This document shows positions 23,541-24,555 of a stretch of DNA of 24,555 bases, in pieces. This DNA comes from Paramacrobiotus richtersi. Taxonomy: Eukaryota > Tardigrada > Eutardigrada > Parachela > Macrobiotidae. Numbering within the stretch: position 1 is the stretch's first letter; the number at the start of each line of letters is the position of its first letter. Under the pieces are notes generated by a model. The model made no database searches. It had not been told where the DNA came from and saw only the letters and a list, made by a program, of their open reading frames with translations. The stretch spans positions 1 through 24,555 of the forward strand of contig JAQGAU010000721.1 in the NCBI GenBank assembly GCA_034698045.1, in the 5' to 3' direction. A program made the translations under genes and the position numbers.

Positions 23541-23758
23541 CACCTCTTACATGGTTTTTCCTGGTCAAACAGTCAAGAAGTCTACACGTTACCACTTTGA
23601 GTTGTCAAATTGTCCTTTGAGATTTAGTCCGGAGATTTAGAAAAAATCTGTTGATAATAAACTTTTGTGACTTTTAGTCTTTTTGAAAGTTAGCTTCATT
23701 GCCCAGAAATTACACGGCATCAGCATAGTTTGTGGAAGGGTTACAGGCTGTTGAAAGA
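23541..23758. other. region upstream of the BTB gene
   Basis: Presumed promoter or leader of the BTB gene. The frame is open upstream of the ATG to at least 23732, and GGTTACAG at 23739-23746 could be an acceptor of a 5'UTR intron. No TATA box is clear. Confidence 0.4.
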
Positions 23759-24555
23759 ATGTCTGCATCGCCGTCGACTGATTCGGTGTGGGGATGGCGT
23801 GGTGCAGCATCTGGAATCGTCGAAAGCATGAGCCAGATTCTCGAGACTGAAGAACGTAGTGATGTGGTCTTTGCAGTGGGTCGTGAACACGGAGAGGAGA
23901 AGCTGTTCCGAGCGCATAAGTACGTATTACCTACGTTATCCTGCAGCTGTCCATGAATGAAAAGATAATGTTGTTCGCAGATTCGTGCTCAGCCTCCGCA
24001 GCGATGTGTTTGACGCGATGTTCTACGGTGAAGCTGCAACCACAGAGAAAACGATCGAGCTCCCCGACATTCTTCCGCAAGCCTTTGGTGTGATGCTCAA
24101 GTAAGCTGGTTGGCAGCTCGTTGATTATCACAATGAGCCATGTTTCGTGTACCTAGGTATATGTATGCGAATGACGTCGAGGATCTCACCGTGGAGAACG
24201 TCATGCCAACCTTGTATTGTGCCAAAAAGTATGGTCTCCCAAAGCTGCTCGACATCTGCGCCGCATATGCCATTGCAAACGTGAACAAAGACAGTTGCTT
24301 GACTATCCTGGAAGCGGTTGGTTTCGAATACCTATGACTTTTTCTGAAAATTCCCCGACAAAAGCCAGAATGTTTGTTATAGGCAAAGGTGTTGGATGTT
24401 GACGACTTGGTTAGCAAATGCCTGAAGATTGTGGACTCCCGATGCACCGACGTGCTGCAGTCCGAAGAGTTTCTGCTACTGAAGAACGAGACCTTGCGGG
24501 AGATATTTAGCCGAGATACGCTTCTCGTTAAAGAAGAGGAAGTGTATAAAGCGGC
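23759..24555 (+). CDS. BTB-BACK domain protein of the BTBD3/BTBD6 type, 3' end cut by window
   Basis: Exons are 23759-23919, 23981-24100, 24157-24316 and 24383-24555 (continues beyond the window). Joined residues 1-204 begin MSASPSTDSVWGWRGAASG. A BTB domain starts near residue 34 (ERSDVVFAVGREHGEEKLF), with RAHKFVLSLRSDVFDAMFYG, the conserved core of the fold, then IELPDILPQAFGVMLKYMYA. The BACK domain follows: LYCAKKYGLPKLLDICAAYA, then SKCLKIVDSRCTDVLQSE. In this family the BTB domain recruits cullin-3 as a ubiquitin-ligase adaptor; a C-terminal PHR domain would lie outside the window. All four exons join in frame (phases 2, 2, 0). Reading past exon 3 meets TGA within eight codons, supporting the GTTGGT donor. 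The start ATG is the first in frame; it could be internal if a 5' exon exists. Confidence 0.85.

Noticed and set aside
1-24555. tRNA, rRNA, CRISPR or bacterial operon features
   Set aside because: No array, no complete cloverleaf and no bacterial-type gene packing was seen; the only tRNA-like motifs are in repeat copy D and are incomplete.

Overview
This window is nuclear DNA from a compact-genome invertebrate animal. It shows dozens of GT-AG introns (many 54-67 bp, one only 37 bp), AT-rich introns around exons of more balanced composition, cadherin repeats and a BTB-BACK protein. I cannot name the species from sequence alone; a tardigrade or another small ecdysozoan would fit, but this is a guess.

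Layout. Positions 1-2665 are mostly non-coding: a MITE-like element with terminal inverted repeats (229-730), AT-rich spacer, a doubtful minus-strand ORF pair (1221-1820) and two overlapping perfect palindromes (2518-2553). Positions 2666-21570 hold one very large plus-strand gene. I resolved it by hand into 50 exons that join in frame for 8,135 nt (about 2,710 residues) and end at a TGA. It encodes 25 consecutive cadherin repeats after a Ser/Thr/Asn-rich N-terminal region. The true start codon and signal peptide were not found, and no transmembrane segment precedes the stop. Intron 10 carries a large inverted repeat of about 640 bp. Intron 17 hosts a small antisense gene for an 87-residue basic protein, with its own TATA-like box and a 5'UTR intron. 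An 84-codon ORF and a polyadenylation signal (22200) follow the cadherin stop. Positions 22410-23540 are a decayed copy of the exon 5 region of the same gene, bounded by the same short repeats as the original. From 23759 to the window end are four exons of a BTB-BACK protein of the BTBD3/BTBD6 type, cut by the window edge.

Main observation. Repeats 2-23 of the cadherin each carry a cysteine pair in one of two registers: strand A' with the end of strand G (type A), or just before strand A with the start of strand G (type B). Repeats 1, 24 and 25 carry neither. No repeat has only one member of a pair. Types A and B mostly alternate, and each type has its own recurring intron positions and phases. 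Calcium motifs are kept mainly in repeats 1-2 and from about 16 onward, and are lost in the middle. This suggests a long secreted or matrix cadherin built by duplication of a two-repeat cassette and held together by intra-repeat disulfides.
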